This document shows, piece by piece, positions 17,069-25,449 of a stretch of 64,000 bases of DNA. The translations under genes were made by a program, and so were the position numbers. Below the pieces are notes generated by a model. That model did no database searches. It had not been told where the DNA came from and worked only from the letters and a program-made list of their open reading frames with translations. Each line of letters begins with the position of its first letter. Within the stretch, counting starts at the first letter, position 1. Location of the stretch: positions 124,001-188,000 of the IMG/VR virus record IMGVR_UViG_3300042430_002694; one strand, written 5' to 3'. Source of the stretch: a virus.

Positions 17069-18218
17069 ACAATACACCGATCTTCTTCAATCGATTTTAG
17101 ATTATGGAGTGGAGAAGAGTGACCGAACCGGTACTGGAACAATTTCAGTATTCGGTAGACAGATCCGTCATAAAATGAGTGAAGGGTTTCCTTTACTTAC
17201 AACTAAGAAGATGCCATTCAAAACAATTGTAACTGAATTATTGTGGTTCTTGCGTGGTGATACAAATATTAAGTATTTGGTTGACAATAATTGTCATATT
17301 TGGGATGGTGATGCTTATAAGAAATACAAAAGTACAGCAGACCATACATTATCAATAATGGAGTTTATTGATACAATAAAAAATGATTCGTTAAGAGCAA
17401 AGACCTGGGGTGAATTAGGTCCAATTTATGGTAGACAATGGAGAAATTGGGGCGCTATATTTGATGGAGGAGTAGACCAAATCCAAAACCTAATCAACGA
17501 CCTTAAAACAAATCCAGACTCAAGACGATTAATGGTAAATGCATGGAATGTAGGTGAATTAGACCAAATGACACTTCCACCTTGTCATTATGGATTTCAA
17601 TGTTATACAAGAGAATTAAGTTTAGAAGAAAGAAGATCCTTAGTCAGTCAAGAAATGTTTAATCAAATCTATAATGGAGGTGGGCCGGATACCTTATCCC
17701 ATTCTGAAATCAATCAATGGAATGTTCCAACCAGAGCAATCTCCCTTATGTGGAATCAACGTTCAGTAGATACATTCTTAGGCCTTCCGTTCAATATTGC
17801 AAGTTACGGACTTCTTCTAGAAATCATTGCAAAAGAAGTTAATATGATTCCTGATGAATTGATTGGAAACTTAGGAGATACTCATTTATATTTGAACCAC
17901 ATTGAACAAGCAAAGGAACAAATTGGTAGAAAGTATACACCAGAAGAAAGGGAGACCATGTTAAAGGATGCTATGAGCTTGCGTTTATATAACAAAGCAG
18001 TTAATGAACTGATGCCATTCGGTGGAGGTATGTCTGAGTACTACGATGCTTATAAAATTCCGTACCGTACAAGAGAACCATTTGAGTTACCTAAGTGCAA
18101 TATCAAATTGCATTTTAAAAACGAACCATCATTCACGCCAGAACATTGGTTAATTGATGATTTTGAATTAGTCGATTATCAATCACACCCATCAATTAAA
18201 GCACCACTAAGTAACTAA
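17052..18218 (+). CDS. thyA: Thymidylate synthase
   Basis: It has SDRTGTGT near the N-terminus, the catalytic cysteine in TLPPCHYGFQ (Cys178), RSVDTFLGLPFN and HLYLNHIEQ. It makes dTMP from dUMP with methylene-tetrahydrofolate. At 388 residues it is longer than E. coli ThyA (264). The extra sequence lies after the active-site Cys (residues about 187-225) and towards the end, as in Bacteroidota ThyA, which suggests descent from the host lineage. No dUMP- or dCMP-modifying partner is visible nearby. Confidence 0.96.
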   Translation: MNRLDKQYTDLLQSILDYGVEKSDRTGTGTISVFGRQIRHKMSEGFPLLTTKKMPFKTIVTELLWFLRGDTNIKYLVDNNCHIWDGDAYKKYKSTADHTLSIMEFIDTIKNDSLRAKTWGELGPIYGRQWRNWGAIFDGGVDQIQNLINDLKTNPDSRRLMVNAWNVGELDQMTLPPCHYGFQCYTRELSLEERRSLVSQEMFNQIYNGGGPDTLSHSEINQWNVPTRAISLMWNQRSVDTFLGLPFNIASYGLLLEIIAKEVNMIPDELIGNLGDTHLYLNHIEQAKEQIGRKYTPEERETMLKDAMSLRLYNKAVNELMPFGGGMSEYYDAYKIPYRTREPFELPKCNIKLHFKNEPSFTPEHWLIDDFELVDYQSHPSIKAPLSN

Positions 18219-18219
18219 C

Positions 18220-18351
18220 ATGAAAACTGAAACTTTATCCAGGATCAAAAGACTTGAACAGTTTTGGGATTTGTACATTGGCTGGTTTTTCGTAAACGGT
18301 CGTAAGCAGGATCAGTACTTTATTAAAATTAAAAACAAATGGAATCTATGA
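18220..18351 (+). CDS. Small protein
   Basis: A 43-residue frame starting 1 base after the thyA stop and overlapping the next gene by 13 bases. Contains LEQFWDLYIGWFFVNGRK. Basic and aromatic. Unknown; judged real from position and tight packing. Confidence 0.5.
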   Translation: MKTETLSRIKRLEQFWDLYIGWFFVNGRKQDQYFIKIKNKWNL

Positions 18352-18698
18352 TACTAGTAAAATTTAGAGACATTGACCCAGATACTGGATCAATTAGTCA
18401 AGAAGGAACCGTTGCAACGTGTGCGGATGAACAATTAGCTAACTGGGTTAAGTCTGCTCTTGGGAGAGATAACGCTGAGAACGGCGATCCTAATCGTGAA
18501 TTCTATTTAGACGATCAAGCGAATCGCGAAGCTACATACGAAGAGAGAGTTGCATGGTTCGTTGCAAACTATTACGAAACTGGAATGGAGTATGATGCTC
18601 TGCTTGAATCAATGAAAGAGGTTAACCTTGACTCATTCGAATGGTATGATGAAACGATAAGTATTCCAACTCACTTTAAGAATTACCGCTTAAATTAA
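18339..18698 (+). CDS. Unknown acidic protein
   Basis: 119 residues with a beta-rich start (MILVKFRDIDPDTGSI) and a helical end. An in-frame ATG at 18348 is an alternative start. It ends 4 bases into the converging M15-GH19 gene. Function unknown. Confidence 0.6.
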   Translation: MESMILVKFRDIDPDTGSISQEGTVATCADEQLANWVKSALGRDNAENGDPNREFYLDDQANREATYEERVAWFVANYYETGMEYDALLESMKEVNLDSFEWYDETISIPTHFKNYRLN

Positions 18699-19948
18699 GC
18701 AACTTCTGCATCTAGGCTCTTAGCGAAGGCGCTTGCTTTCGCTATAGCTTCTCTACCGACAGTTGATCCCAATGAAGAGCCCCATCCGGCATTTGCCTGA
18801 ACGTAGTCTTGTACTGCACTGTCTAAGTCAGTATATGCATTTGGATCTTTTCCTTTGCGATCAAACGAATCAATGAAATAAATTACTGCGAATTCTGCTG
18901 CAACTTCAGGTTTTTCCAATTCTTCAGGATTCTCAACAATATTAACTTTTCCAAGTTTAGCTCCCATTTGGTCGTATATTCTTTGAAGATTTTCGTAATT
19001 TCCTTTAAACGTTATTCCATTAAATCCACGGCCTCTATACTTAGCTCCGTCTCCTGGAGAAACGTTTCCGTATTTTCCACCGTATACTGCTTCCCAAAAT
19101 AGGCTATCGAATAATTCTTGGCCTTGGGTCCTCCAACCCTCAATTTGTTCATCGGTGTATTGGGATAATTTGCTTGGAAATACCTCACGTATTCTTGAAA
19201 TAGGGGTACCGAAATAAGAAATTTCACTAGTTAAATTAGGAGACTCTTTTGAAATAACTCCAAGTACTGCCTTTCTAGCAAATTCATTAGTTATTCCGTT
19301 TTGATCCATCGCCTTTAGTAAGGCATCCATATTTTCTTCAGGGAATTTTGAGGTAGATTTAAAATTCTGCCCTTTTCCTGGGGTAAGAGTTGTGTGTTTA
19401 TCTAGATCAGCTTGTGAAAAGTTTTTATCTTTAAGGGCTGTGATTAGTCGGTTAATAAGATTTGCATCAATTAAAACAGAGTCAGTAGTTCGACCGGCTC
19501 CCTCTTTACCAGTCTTTGCAAATTCAACGCTGCCTTTGTGTTCCCAATGCCAAGACTCTCTTGGAATATTTGTGAATCCATAAGTTGCAGCATTGTCCTT
19601 CAACCACTGAAGAGCTTCAGCACTAAGGTCTAAGTCAAGAGCGCTTCCCCATCCGTGATTGGAAGTTCCAGGAACTGCCGCAAGTCCTCCATTTTTATAG
19701 AGACCTTTACGTGCAGCGACATCAACTTGCGAATCGTAATCTCTGTACGAGTCAGTAATTCCCCAAGTTATTCCGTCTGCTTCGGCAGCAGCTCTCATTT
19801 CTTCGTATGCTTTCGCTGCAATTGAATTTAATTTATGACCTTTAGTCGGTTGTCCTGCACCAGCGATAGGTTCTAATCCAGTAGTATCAAGTCGGCCATT
19901 TGCGGCTTCAGTTAAAAACTGTTTGAAATTTAATATCTTATTTTCCAT
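18695..19948 (-). CDS. Head-targeted cell-wall hydrolase: M15 peptidase fused to GH19-like lytic domain
   Basis: The 417-residue protein starts MENKILNFKQFLTEA, a strong head-targeting leader ending in LTE-A. Residues about 35-140 are a VanY/M15 D,D-peptidase domain: SYRDYDSQVD, SNHGWGSALDLD and WHWEH supply the zinc ligands and catalytic acid. Residues about 220-410 resemble GH19 chitinase/lysozyme: KESPN near 235, then GDGAKYRGRGFNGITFKG. It would cut both peptide and glycan of peptidoglycan. I take the ATG at 19948, which restores the leader; it overlaps the upstream gene by 11 bases. Probably delivered from the head, though a late lysis role is possible. Confidence 0.88.
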   Translation of the reverse strand: MENKILNFKQFLTEAANGRLDTTGLEPIAGAGQPTKGHKLNSIAAKAYEEMRAAAEADGITWGITDSYRDYDSQVDVAARKGLYKNGGLAAVPGTSNHGWGSALDLDLSAEALQWLKDNAATYGFTNIPRESWHWEHKGSVEFAKTGKEGAGRTTDSVLIDANLINRLITALKDKNFSQADLDKHTTLTPGKGQNFKSTSKFPEENMDALLKAMDQNGITNEFARKAVLGVISKESPNLTSEISYFGTPISRIREVFPSKLSQYTDEQIEGWRTQGQELFDSLFWEAVYGGKYGNVSPGDGAKYRGRGFNGITFKGNYENLQRIYDQMGAKLGKVNIVENPEELEKPEVAAEFAVIYFIDSFDRKGKDPNAYTDLDSAVQDYVQANAGWGSSLGSTVGREAIAKASAFAKSLDAEVA

Positions 19949-20303
19949 TATCTGAAGTGCTGATTTTTGTAGTATCCTCATTGAATTTCTGAATAGCTAT
20001 TGCTGTTTCTGGTCCAAAATAACCATCAACTCCGTGTTCAGGTAATTCGTAACCTAAGAACTCTAGCGCTGCTTGAATGTCTTCTACTAATTTAGAATAG
20101 GTATAGGTTCCGCCGTTTTGGACAGCTACTGATTTTCCAGAATTTGCAAAATCCTCCAATGTAGCATAGAACGCTTCGACCTTATCGTCTAGGAGTGTGC
20201 CGTCTTCTTTTTTCTGAGCAGAGGTCTCTTCCTTCTTGCCGGTAAGCCAGTCCCAAAAACCCTCATTTGTTTTTTCTGTGAATTGATTAAAATTATGAAT
20301 CAT
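19938..20303 (-). CDS. Head-targeted peptidoglycan-binding protein
   Basis: 121 residues. MIHNFNQFTEKTNEGF is a head-targeting leader. Residues about 75-112 (VEDIQAALEFLGYELPEHG, VDGYFGPETAIAIQKFNED) form a PG_binding_1 repeat. It has no catalytic domain and is coupled by an 11-base overlap to the M15-GH19 enzyme, which lacks such a module. The two may act as a split enzyme plus wall-anchor pair. Confidence 0.8.
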   Translation of the reverse strand: MIHNFNQFTEKTNEGFWDWLTGKKEETSAQKKEDGTLLDDKVEAFYATLEDFANSGKSVAVQNGGTYTYSKLVEDIQAALEFLGYELPEHGVDGYFGPETAIAIQKFNEDTTKISTSDNGK

Positions 20304-20342
20304 GTTAAACTTTACCTGTTTATTTTGTAATAGATACTAAAT

Positions 20343-20350
20343 TATTTATC
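20343..20350 (-). promoter_or_regulatory. Late promoter box GATAAATA
   Basis: Minus-strand GATAAATA about 39 bases upstream of the start at 20303. Likely drives the two-gene wall-hydrolase unit. Confidence 0.45.
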
Positions 20351-20354
20351 CTTA

Positions 20355-21110
20355 ATGAGTGAGAAAATAAAGAGAGTAGAGTTAAACGGATTTAGGTATT
20401 ACGAAGTATCTGACTCATCTGGGATAATTGGCACATTCCCAAGCGTCACTTCAGTTCTTGGAGAAACCTCCGATAAGACAGGTCTTGATGCTTGGCGAAA
20501 CCGGGTAGGACATGAGGCAGCTGATCGAATAGGTCGAGATGCCGCCAATCGCGGAACGGTCATGCACAGGTTGTGTGAACTCTATTTAAGTTTGCCCGCG
20601 TCTATGAAACCCAAGGATCGATTAGAAGAGTGTCTTTTGCTATCTAGGTTAGACGATGAAATTGACGAGTTTGACAGTAGAGCCAAAATTGTGGGTGGAA
20701 TGTTATTCTACAACTTCGTTAAGTCAAACTCATTCGATGAAATAAAGAGAGTAATTGCACAAGAAAGATTTCTATGGACTCCAAGAGACGGCGGTTATGC
20801 TGGCACAGTCGATAATGTTTCTGAGTTAATAACTAATGACGTTGCAATAGTTGATTTTAAAACAGCGCGTAAACCCAAGGAAGAGAAATGGATTGAGGAT
20901 TACAAGCATCAGGTCGCTGCGTATTCAGTTGCCGTTTGGGATAGAATGCAGATCAAAGCTGTTACTTGCCGAATTTGGATCTCAAACGAAATGCACCTTC
21001 AACCCCAGTACTTTAGAATGGACCAGGTCGAAATGCGTGAGTACTATTATAAATTCAGAGAAAGATTAGCTGACTTTTATAAAAAGAATCCTCCTATTAC
21101 AATTCAATAG
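20355..21110 (+). CDS. PD-(D/E)XK nuclease (RecB/Cas4/MGME1-like)
   Basis: 251 residues. GGYAGTVDNV followed by IVDFKTARKPK gives the D ... DxK core, with the QVAAY motif (YKHQVAAYSV) of RecB-type exonucleases behind it; an upstream GTVMHRLCE supplies the helical His/Glu. It is probably a single-strand exonuclease acting in recombination or replication. It converges with the 656-residue minus-strand gene, overlapping by 14 bases. Confidence 0.85.
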   Translation: MSEKIKRVELNGFRYYEVSDSSGIIGTFPSVTSVLGETSDKTGLDAWRNRVGHEAADRIGRDAANRGTVMHRLCELYLSLPASMKPKDRLEECLLLSRLDDEIDEFDSRAKIVGGMLFYNFVKSNSFDEIKRVIAQERFLWTPRDGGYAGTVDNVSELITNDVAIVDFKTARKPKEEKWIEDYKHQVAAYSVAVWDRMQIKAVTCRIWISNEMHLQPQYFRMDQVEMREYYYKFRERLADFYKKNPPITIQ

Positions 21111-23067
21111 GCTGACCTGATACTTTACGTAAAAGATCTAATCTAACTGGTGTAGGTCGAGTAGCTCCACCGAATGTATTTAAGTAGATAAATGGCTGAT
21201 TTGCTGTATTTCGGGTAGTGTAATCGCAACTAGCAAAGATTCCCCAATTATTCATGTGATTAGCGATATAGTAACGGTCTCCTGCTCTAGCTCTTAATTT
21301 ATCTTCCTCAGTTACTGTTTCCAATTCGTATGCCATCAGTCCAAGACCAGCAAATGGTCTTTCGATAATATGGCCAGTTACAACGTTTATTAATTTAGCA
21401 TCGTAACCAGTGCGGTTCAATAGGTCGTCAACTGAATCTACTGGACGAATTGATCTTCCTGCTCTACTGAATGCTACATAAACTGGGATACCAAAAGATG
21501 ATCTAAACGCTTCTCTCTCTTGAGGACCTAGTACAATGAACTTAGCAAAGTCGCCGGTTCTAATCTTTTTCAATAAGTCAAGTTCCGGTAAGAGTCCACG
21601 TGCTTCAACTCGACGTTTAAGATCAGATCCGCTCTGTGGCATTTCCGCAAATACTCCAGGTCGAGTAGCTCGTTCTGCATTTTGAGTACGTTCAGCTTCT
21701 CTTCTAGTAATAGCAGCCTGTCTTTCAGTTTCTCGACGTCTTTCAATTTCCTCAGGATCAATGAATGATCTCATGTACTCTTGTTCAACTGTTGATAAAT
21801 TAACACGACTAAGATCCGGAATTGCTTCTGGGATTACTTTAATCCATTGTGATTTATCGGTAGTCGTTCTAGTATCTCCAGCATTTCCTGGCTCAAGGTT
21901 ACCATTGTCAATCTGTATAGCATTAGAAATTGAGGCAGCGACATACGAACCATTTCTATCTAAAATAACTCGTCGAATTGGTAGAGACGAATATGATGCA
22001 TCGTATAAGTAGCTCTTAACTACGATAAAGTCTCCAACGTTCCATTCAGCATCAGGATCTGCTCCGTATTGTGTAATTCGGTCAGCTAGTCTTTGACGAG
22101 TTGCTGCCTCTTCACGAGTTCTACGTTCAGCTGCTTCAACTCTTTCACGTTCTCTTTGTTCTTCTTCTCTTCGTTGAGCCTCAGTTCGTGCAGCCAAGAT
22201 AGCCTGAACTCTTTCAGGTGTTAATCGATTATCCGTAACTAATGAATTAAGATAATCTCTATTTAATAGAACTAGTGATTCATCGGGTAAAATTGCAAGT
22301 AATTCATCGTCCATATCAAAACGATCAGGCTTTGTTTTATCTCTACCAATTACTCTTTCAATAAATCTGTTAGCCACATCAATTTTTGCAGCGGTTGACA
22401 TGGATTTATCCATTGCCATCCAGTTGCCTGCGCCGATAATTGCGTGAGCATCATCTTCTGATGGAGAGCCATCTGGGTTGGATTTGTAAGTCAACATTGA
22501 TCCCCATGCTTTATCCTTCTCAGTAGTACCAGATGGATTAGACGAAATATAGTCTGCGTATTTTAATAGAGTTCGGTACATTTTATAACCCAAACCAGCT
22601 CCTCTTAATCCGCTTGGAATACCTCCATTTGGAAAGTGGCTTCGTTGAAAATCCGAAGGTCCTTCAGTACGAAAGTGAATTGCATTATCGTCTCCTGGGT
22701 AAACGTCTCTCCATCTTCCGAATTCATTAGCGAATCGGCTAGCGTCAACATTTTTAAGTTCAGCCATTAAGTCAACGATAGGTTGTGGAAATTTAGGGTA
22801 ATAATCTCTGGAGTTTGAAGGTTTTTCCATTGTAATATCCAATCGTCGAACTCCCTTAAGGGCTCTAACTAGATCTACTGAAATTTCCGCAAACGATCGG
22901 GTCTCTGGCCTGTTTGCTAATTGTTGATTTCTGTCAATTGTTGATTGTCTAACTCTACCCATGTGACTTTGAGCAAGTCTCTCTGGTCGTTTAACTCCCA
23001 TTTCGCCAACCAGGCCGTCTTGATTAAAAGCGGACTCGTTAACTATGTCTCTTAAGGAATTTATCAT
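21097..23067 (-). CDS. Large head-targeted protein with coiled coil
   Basis: 656 residues starting MINSLRDIVNESAF, a head-targeting leader. Residues about 150-180 hold SGLRGAGLGYKMYRTLLK, faintly like the acetyl-CoA loop of GNAT acetyltransferases. Residues about 290-335 and 445-480 are Arg/Glu-rich coiled coils (RREEEQRERERVEAAERRTR). Between and after these are beta-rich regions. It is the largest leader-bearing protein in the window. An enzymatic cargo role is possible but unproven. Confidence 0.7.
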   Translation of the reverse strand: MINSLRDIVNESAFNQDGLVGEMGVKRPERLAQSHMGRVRQSTIDRNQQLANRPETRSFAEISVDLVRALKGVRRLDITMEKPSNSRDYYPKFPQPIVDLMAELKNVDASRFANEFGRWRDVYPGDDNAIHFRTEGPSDFQRSHFPNGGIPSGLRGAGLGYKMYRTLLKYADYISSNPSGTTEKDKAWGSMLTYKSNPDGSPSEDDAHAIIGAGNWMAMDKSMSTAAKIDVANRFIERVIGRDKTKPDRFDMDDELLAILPDESLVLLNRDYLNSLVTDNRLTPERVQAILAARTEAQRREEEQRERERVEAAERRTREEAATRQRLADRITQYGADPDAEWNVGDFIVVKSYLYDASYSSLPIRRVILDRNGSYVAASISNAIQIDNGNLEPGNAGDTRTTTDKSQWIKVIPEAIPDLSRVNLSTVEQEYMRSFIDPEEIERRRETERQAAITRREAERTQNAERATRPGVFAEMPQSGSDLKRRVEARGLLPELDLLKKIRTGDFAKFIVLGPQEREAFRSSFGIPVYVAFSRAGRSIRPVDSVDDLLNRTGYDAKLINVVTGHIIERPFAGLGLMAYELETVTEEDKLRARAGDRYYIANHMNNWGIFASCDYTTRNTANQPFIYLNTFGGATRPTPVRLDLLRKVSGQPIEL

Positions 23068-23091
23068 AATGTAATAAAAATTTCTTTGAGT

Positions 23092-23099
23092 TATTTATT
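23092..23099 (-). promoter_or_regulatory. Late promoter box AATAAATA
   Basis: Minus-strand AATAAATA, 24 bases upstream of the start at 23067. Confidence 0.5.
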
Positions 23100-23149
23100 C
23101 ATGAATCCGGTGGTACTAATGTAGTAAAATAGATAAACAAAACGAAATT

Positions 23150-23860
23150 ATGCAAAAGATCACATTCCATAAGAAATCCATTCAAGTCTCCTTCTGGGAT
23201 GAAACGGCAGAAGACTGGCAAGACCGAGATATTTCCAAATCTGAATTACCTATTACTTGGTACTTACCGTACGAAGTATTCGTTGAGGAAGGTGTAACCA
23301 TTCGGGAGGTACTTACTCTATTAAAACCTTACGCTGAACAAATTAATTTTGTTTTTATTAATTATCTAAAAACAGTTTCATTTGAGGGTCTACTAGATTC
23401 ATTATTTGGAGCGGACCGTGAAGACTCAATTGAAGAGGTTGGTTTAATTTGTATGTTGTGGGTCGGCCAAGTTAAGCCACTCGACGAGGAAGATGCTGAA
23501 CTTGACGCGTATCCTACTCTGATGGCACTAGATGAATCTGGCGATGAAGGCTCTGATGAAGATGAATTCATCAGCATCCACGAAATATCAATCACCCAGC
23601 TATTAGACAAGCCTCTGGTCATCGATGATCTTCTTGAGTACGTTGACGAATCTATGGAATCGCAGTTCGGTGGAATTACGAGCTGGAGCCTTTTTGATTT
23701 TATCAGAACCCTAGCGAATGAGTTAACCACTTATTCATTTGTTACTGGCGTTTTTCCAAAATCTGACCTGGATAATTTACCTCCACTTAGTTCAACTGAA
23801 CTATTCGAGCACATGGAAGACTTGGACGATTTTTTTAAAAATAAGAATATTCGAAGCTAA
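23150..23860 (+). CDS. Unknown acidic protein
   Basis: 236 residues, strongly acidic, with a DESGDEGSDEDEF stretch near residue 130 that is probably a flexible linker between two helical/beta domains. No motif recognised. It stands alone between a late minus-strand gene and a terminator. Confidence 0.6.
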   Translation: MQKITFHKKSIQVSFWDETAEDWQDRDISKSELPITWYLPYEVFVEEGVTIREVLTLLKPYAEQINFVFINYLKTVSFEGLLDSLFGADREDSIEEVGLICMLWVGQVKPLDEEDAELDAYPTLMALDESGDEGSDEDEFISIHEISITQLLDKPLVIDDLLEYVDESMESQFGGITSWSLFDFIRTLANELTTYSFVTGVFPKSDLDNLPPLSSTELFEHMEDLDDFFKNKNIRS

Positions 23861-23888
23861 TTCACGAAGTCTATTGGTAGAATACAGA

Positions 23889-23915
23889 AAGCCTGATATT
23901 AATCGGGCTTTTTTG
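23889..23915 (+). terminator. Rho-independent terminator
   Basis: Stem AGCCTGAT/ATCGGGCT with one G-T pair, followed by six T. Confidence 0.75.
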
Positions 23916-23944
23916 GTATATTATATTTAACAAAAGACCTAATT

Positions 23945-24940
23945 ATGCGATCTACTAAAATAAAGACGTTTTATAATCCAAAGCAGGTTTTACAAAACGA
24001 TAAAACTTCAAATTACAGCAAGTCTCCATTAAAGCCTAAGCTTTTATTGGAATACCTTGAAATGCACGGACTAATTGATAATTTTGAAATTACTTCAGAG
24101 TTTAATCCATATTCGAATGCTGATTTCAGAATTGCCCATGAAAAAAGTTACGTGAAAGACTTTTTCAAAGGAAGGGGTCGATACTGTTCTAATGGATTGT
24201 CTTGGTCACCTCAATTCGCTGAATCAATAAGATACACAAACTCTTCGTTGTACTCAGCGATCAGAAATTCAATCGTAAATCCAGATCAAGTAAGCTTCAG
24301 CCCAACCAGTGGATTTCACCATGCTCGCCCAAGCGGAGGCAGCGGTTTCTGTACGTTTAGTGGACAGGTAATTGCATCACTTAAAATATACGAAGAGTTT
24401 GGATTAAGCGGAGCGTACTTTGATCTTGACGGTCATTTCGGAAATTCAATTGAGGACAGCCGAACTTTTTGCAAAGACTTAAATAAGGCAGTTCCTAGAG
24501 ATTTCAATATTAATCCAATAGGCCATGATGATCGATACTTAGAAGATTTGGCAATTTGGTTGGAACGAACAAAGGCGGCGATCCTTGCCGGTAAAATTGG
24601 CTATGTTGTTTGGTGTCACGGAGCGGATTCTCATGCAGATGACAACTTAGGAAGCCAATGCGAAACTGATTATTGGGTTGCTTGCTCTACTCTTTTTTGG
24701 AGATGGGTAAAAGAAATGGACGAATTATTGGGAAAACCTCTACCGGTTTCATGTGCTCTTTTTGGAGGTTATCGGGATGACCATTACGACTCTGTTCTAA
24801 GTCTACACACAGCGGATTTCGTTGAATGCATTACTGAATTACTTGGATCCAAGGTTAAATATACTATAGAGGTACAGCCTCGCCAAAAATTCGGGTACAG
24901 TCATGGCAATCGATATAGCAAACGAGAGAGAATGGACTAG
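23945..24940 (+). CDS. Histone-deacetylase-like (AcuC/acetylpolyamine) metal hydrolase
   Basis: 331 residues following the HDAC superfamily plan: FSPTSGFHHARPSGGSGFCT (His125-His126 pair), GAYFDLDGHFGN (Asp162 and His164 as zinc ligands), and HGADSHADDNLG (the third Asp ligand, then DxLG). LFGGYRDD near residue 275 fits the substrate-loop Gly-Gly. Relatives deacetylate lysine, polyamines or acetoin-pathway proteins. In a phage it could act on host proteins, polyamines that neutralise packaged DNA, or a modified base. A TATATT box lies about 30 bases upstream. Confidence 0.8.
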   Translation: MRSTKIKTFYNPKQVLQNDKTSNYSKSPLKPKLLLEYLEMHGLIDNFEITSEFNPYSNADFRIAHEKSYVKDFFKGRGRYCSNGLSWSPQFAESIRYTNSSLYSAIRNSIVNPDQVSFSPTSGFHHARPSGGSGFCTFSGQVIASLKIYEEFGLSGAYFDLDGHFGNSIEDSRTFCKDLNKAVPRDFNINPIGHDDRYLEDLAIWLERTKAAILAGKIGYVVWCHGADSHADDNLGSQCETDYWVACSTLFWRWVKEMDELLGKPLPVSCALFGGYRDDHYDSVLSLHTADFVECITELLGSKVKYTIEVQPRQKFGYSHGNRYSKRERMD

Positions 24941-25091
24941 AAAGTATAAAGATGTCGATAAAAAAGGAATCACATCCGCCTACTGGAATGAAGTCCTAGA
25001 TATAATTAAGTACTTGGAAAGCAAGGAAGAATACGAAAAGTGCCAAGAGTTATGGGCGTATTACAAAGAGATTACTGGTCATATCAAATGA
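24903..25091 (+). CDS. Small helical protein overlapping the deacetylase gene
   Basis: 62 residues (REWTRKYKDVDKKG, LDIIKYLESKEEYEKCQELW), a two-helix protein. It overlaps the deacetylase end by 38 bases in another frame and stops just before a terminator. Its second half resembles the 89-residue protein at 44333 (FEKNEEFEKCADLKKL). Unknown. Confidence 0.55.
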   Translation: MAIDIANEREWTRKYKDVDKKGITSAYWNEVLDIIKYLESKEEYEKCQELWAYYKEITGHIK

Positions 25092-25100
25092 CTTCACACA

Positions 25101-25130
25101 ACAATCGCCCCATTGGGGCGATTGCTTTTT
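25101..25130. terminator. Bidirectional terminator
   Basis: Strong stem CAATCGCCCC/GGGGCGATTG with loop ATT, then T-run. Lies between converging genes. Confidence 0.85.
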
Positions 25131-25133
25131 AAA

Positions 25134-25442
25134 TTAAGAATTTAAAGGTTCAGGTGAAGTAGGTTCTTCTTTAGCCTTAACCTTTTTCCCATTAACTATG
25201 TTCTTAACTCCAAGTAGAGCTGCTCCAATTGTAGTGAACATTACTGATTGATTAATAATGTCAATAGACTTGTCTATAAACATTTTGTCAATGCAACCTA
25301 GAAAAAAACAGATTCCTCCAATAAAAATGATGTAAAGTCCAGCGCTTGATGTTCCAGATGTTTTACCGCTGTCGTTTGATGTCATTTCACCGAATGAAAA
25401 CTTCTTAATGTCTCCGAGATTTTGAATTTTCATATTAGCCAT
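25134..25442 (-). CDS. Small membrane protein
   Basis: About 102 residues from the ATG at 25442 (MANMKIQNLGDIKKFSFGEM). Two hydrophobic helices follow: LYIIFIGGICFFLGCI and VMFTTIGAALLGV; the tail is Lys/Glu/Pro-rich. An upstream in-frame start would overlap the zinc peptidase gene and adds no recognisable sequence. Possibly holin-like, but this is a guess from topology and late context. Confidence 0.55.
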   Translation of the reverse strand: MANMKIQNLGDIKKFSFGEMTSNDSGKTSGTSSAGLYIIFIGGICFFLGCIDKMFIDKSIDIINQSVMFTTIGAALLGVKNIVNGKKVKAKEEPTSPEPLNS

Positions 25443-25449
25443 GATTTTT

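Noticed and set aside
24903-24940. Possible frameshift between deacetylase and the following small gene
   Set aside because: The deacetylase has a complete domain and the downstream frame has its own ATG and fold-like helices; overlap of separate genes explains it.
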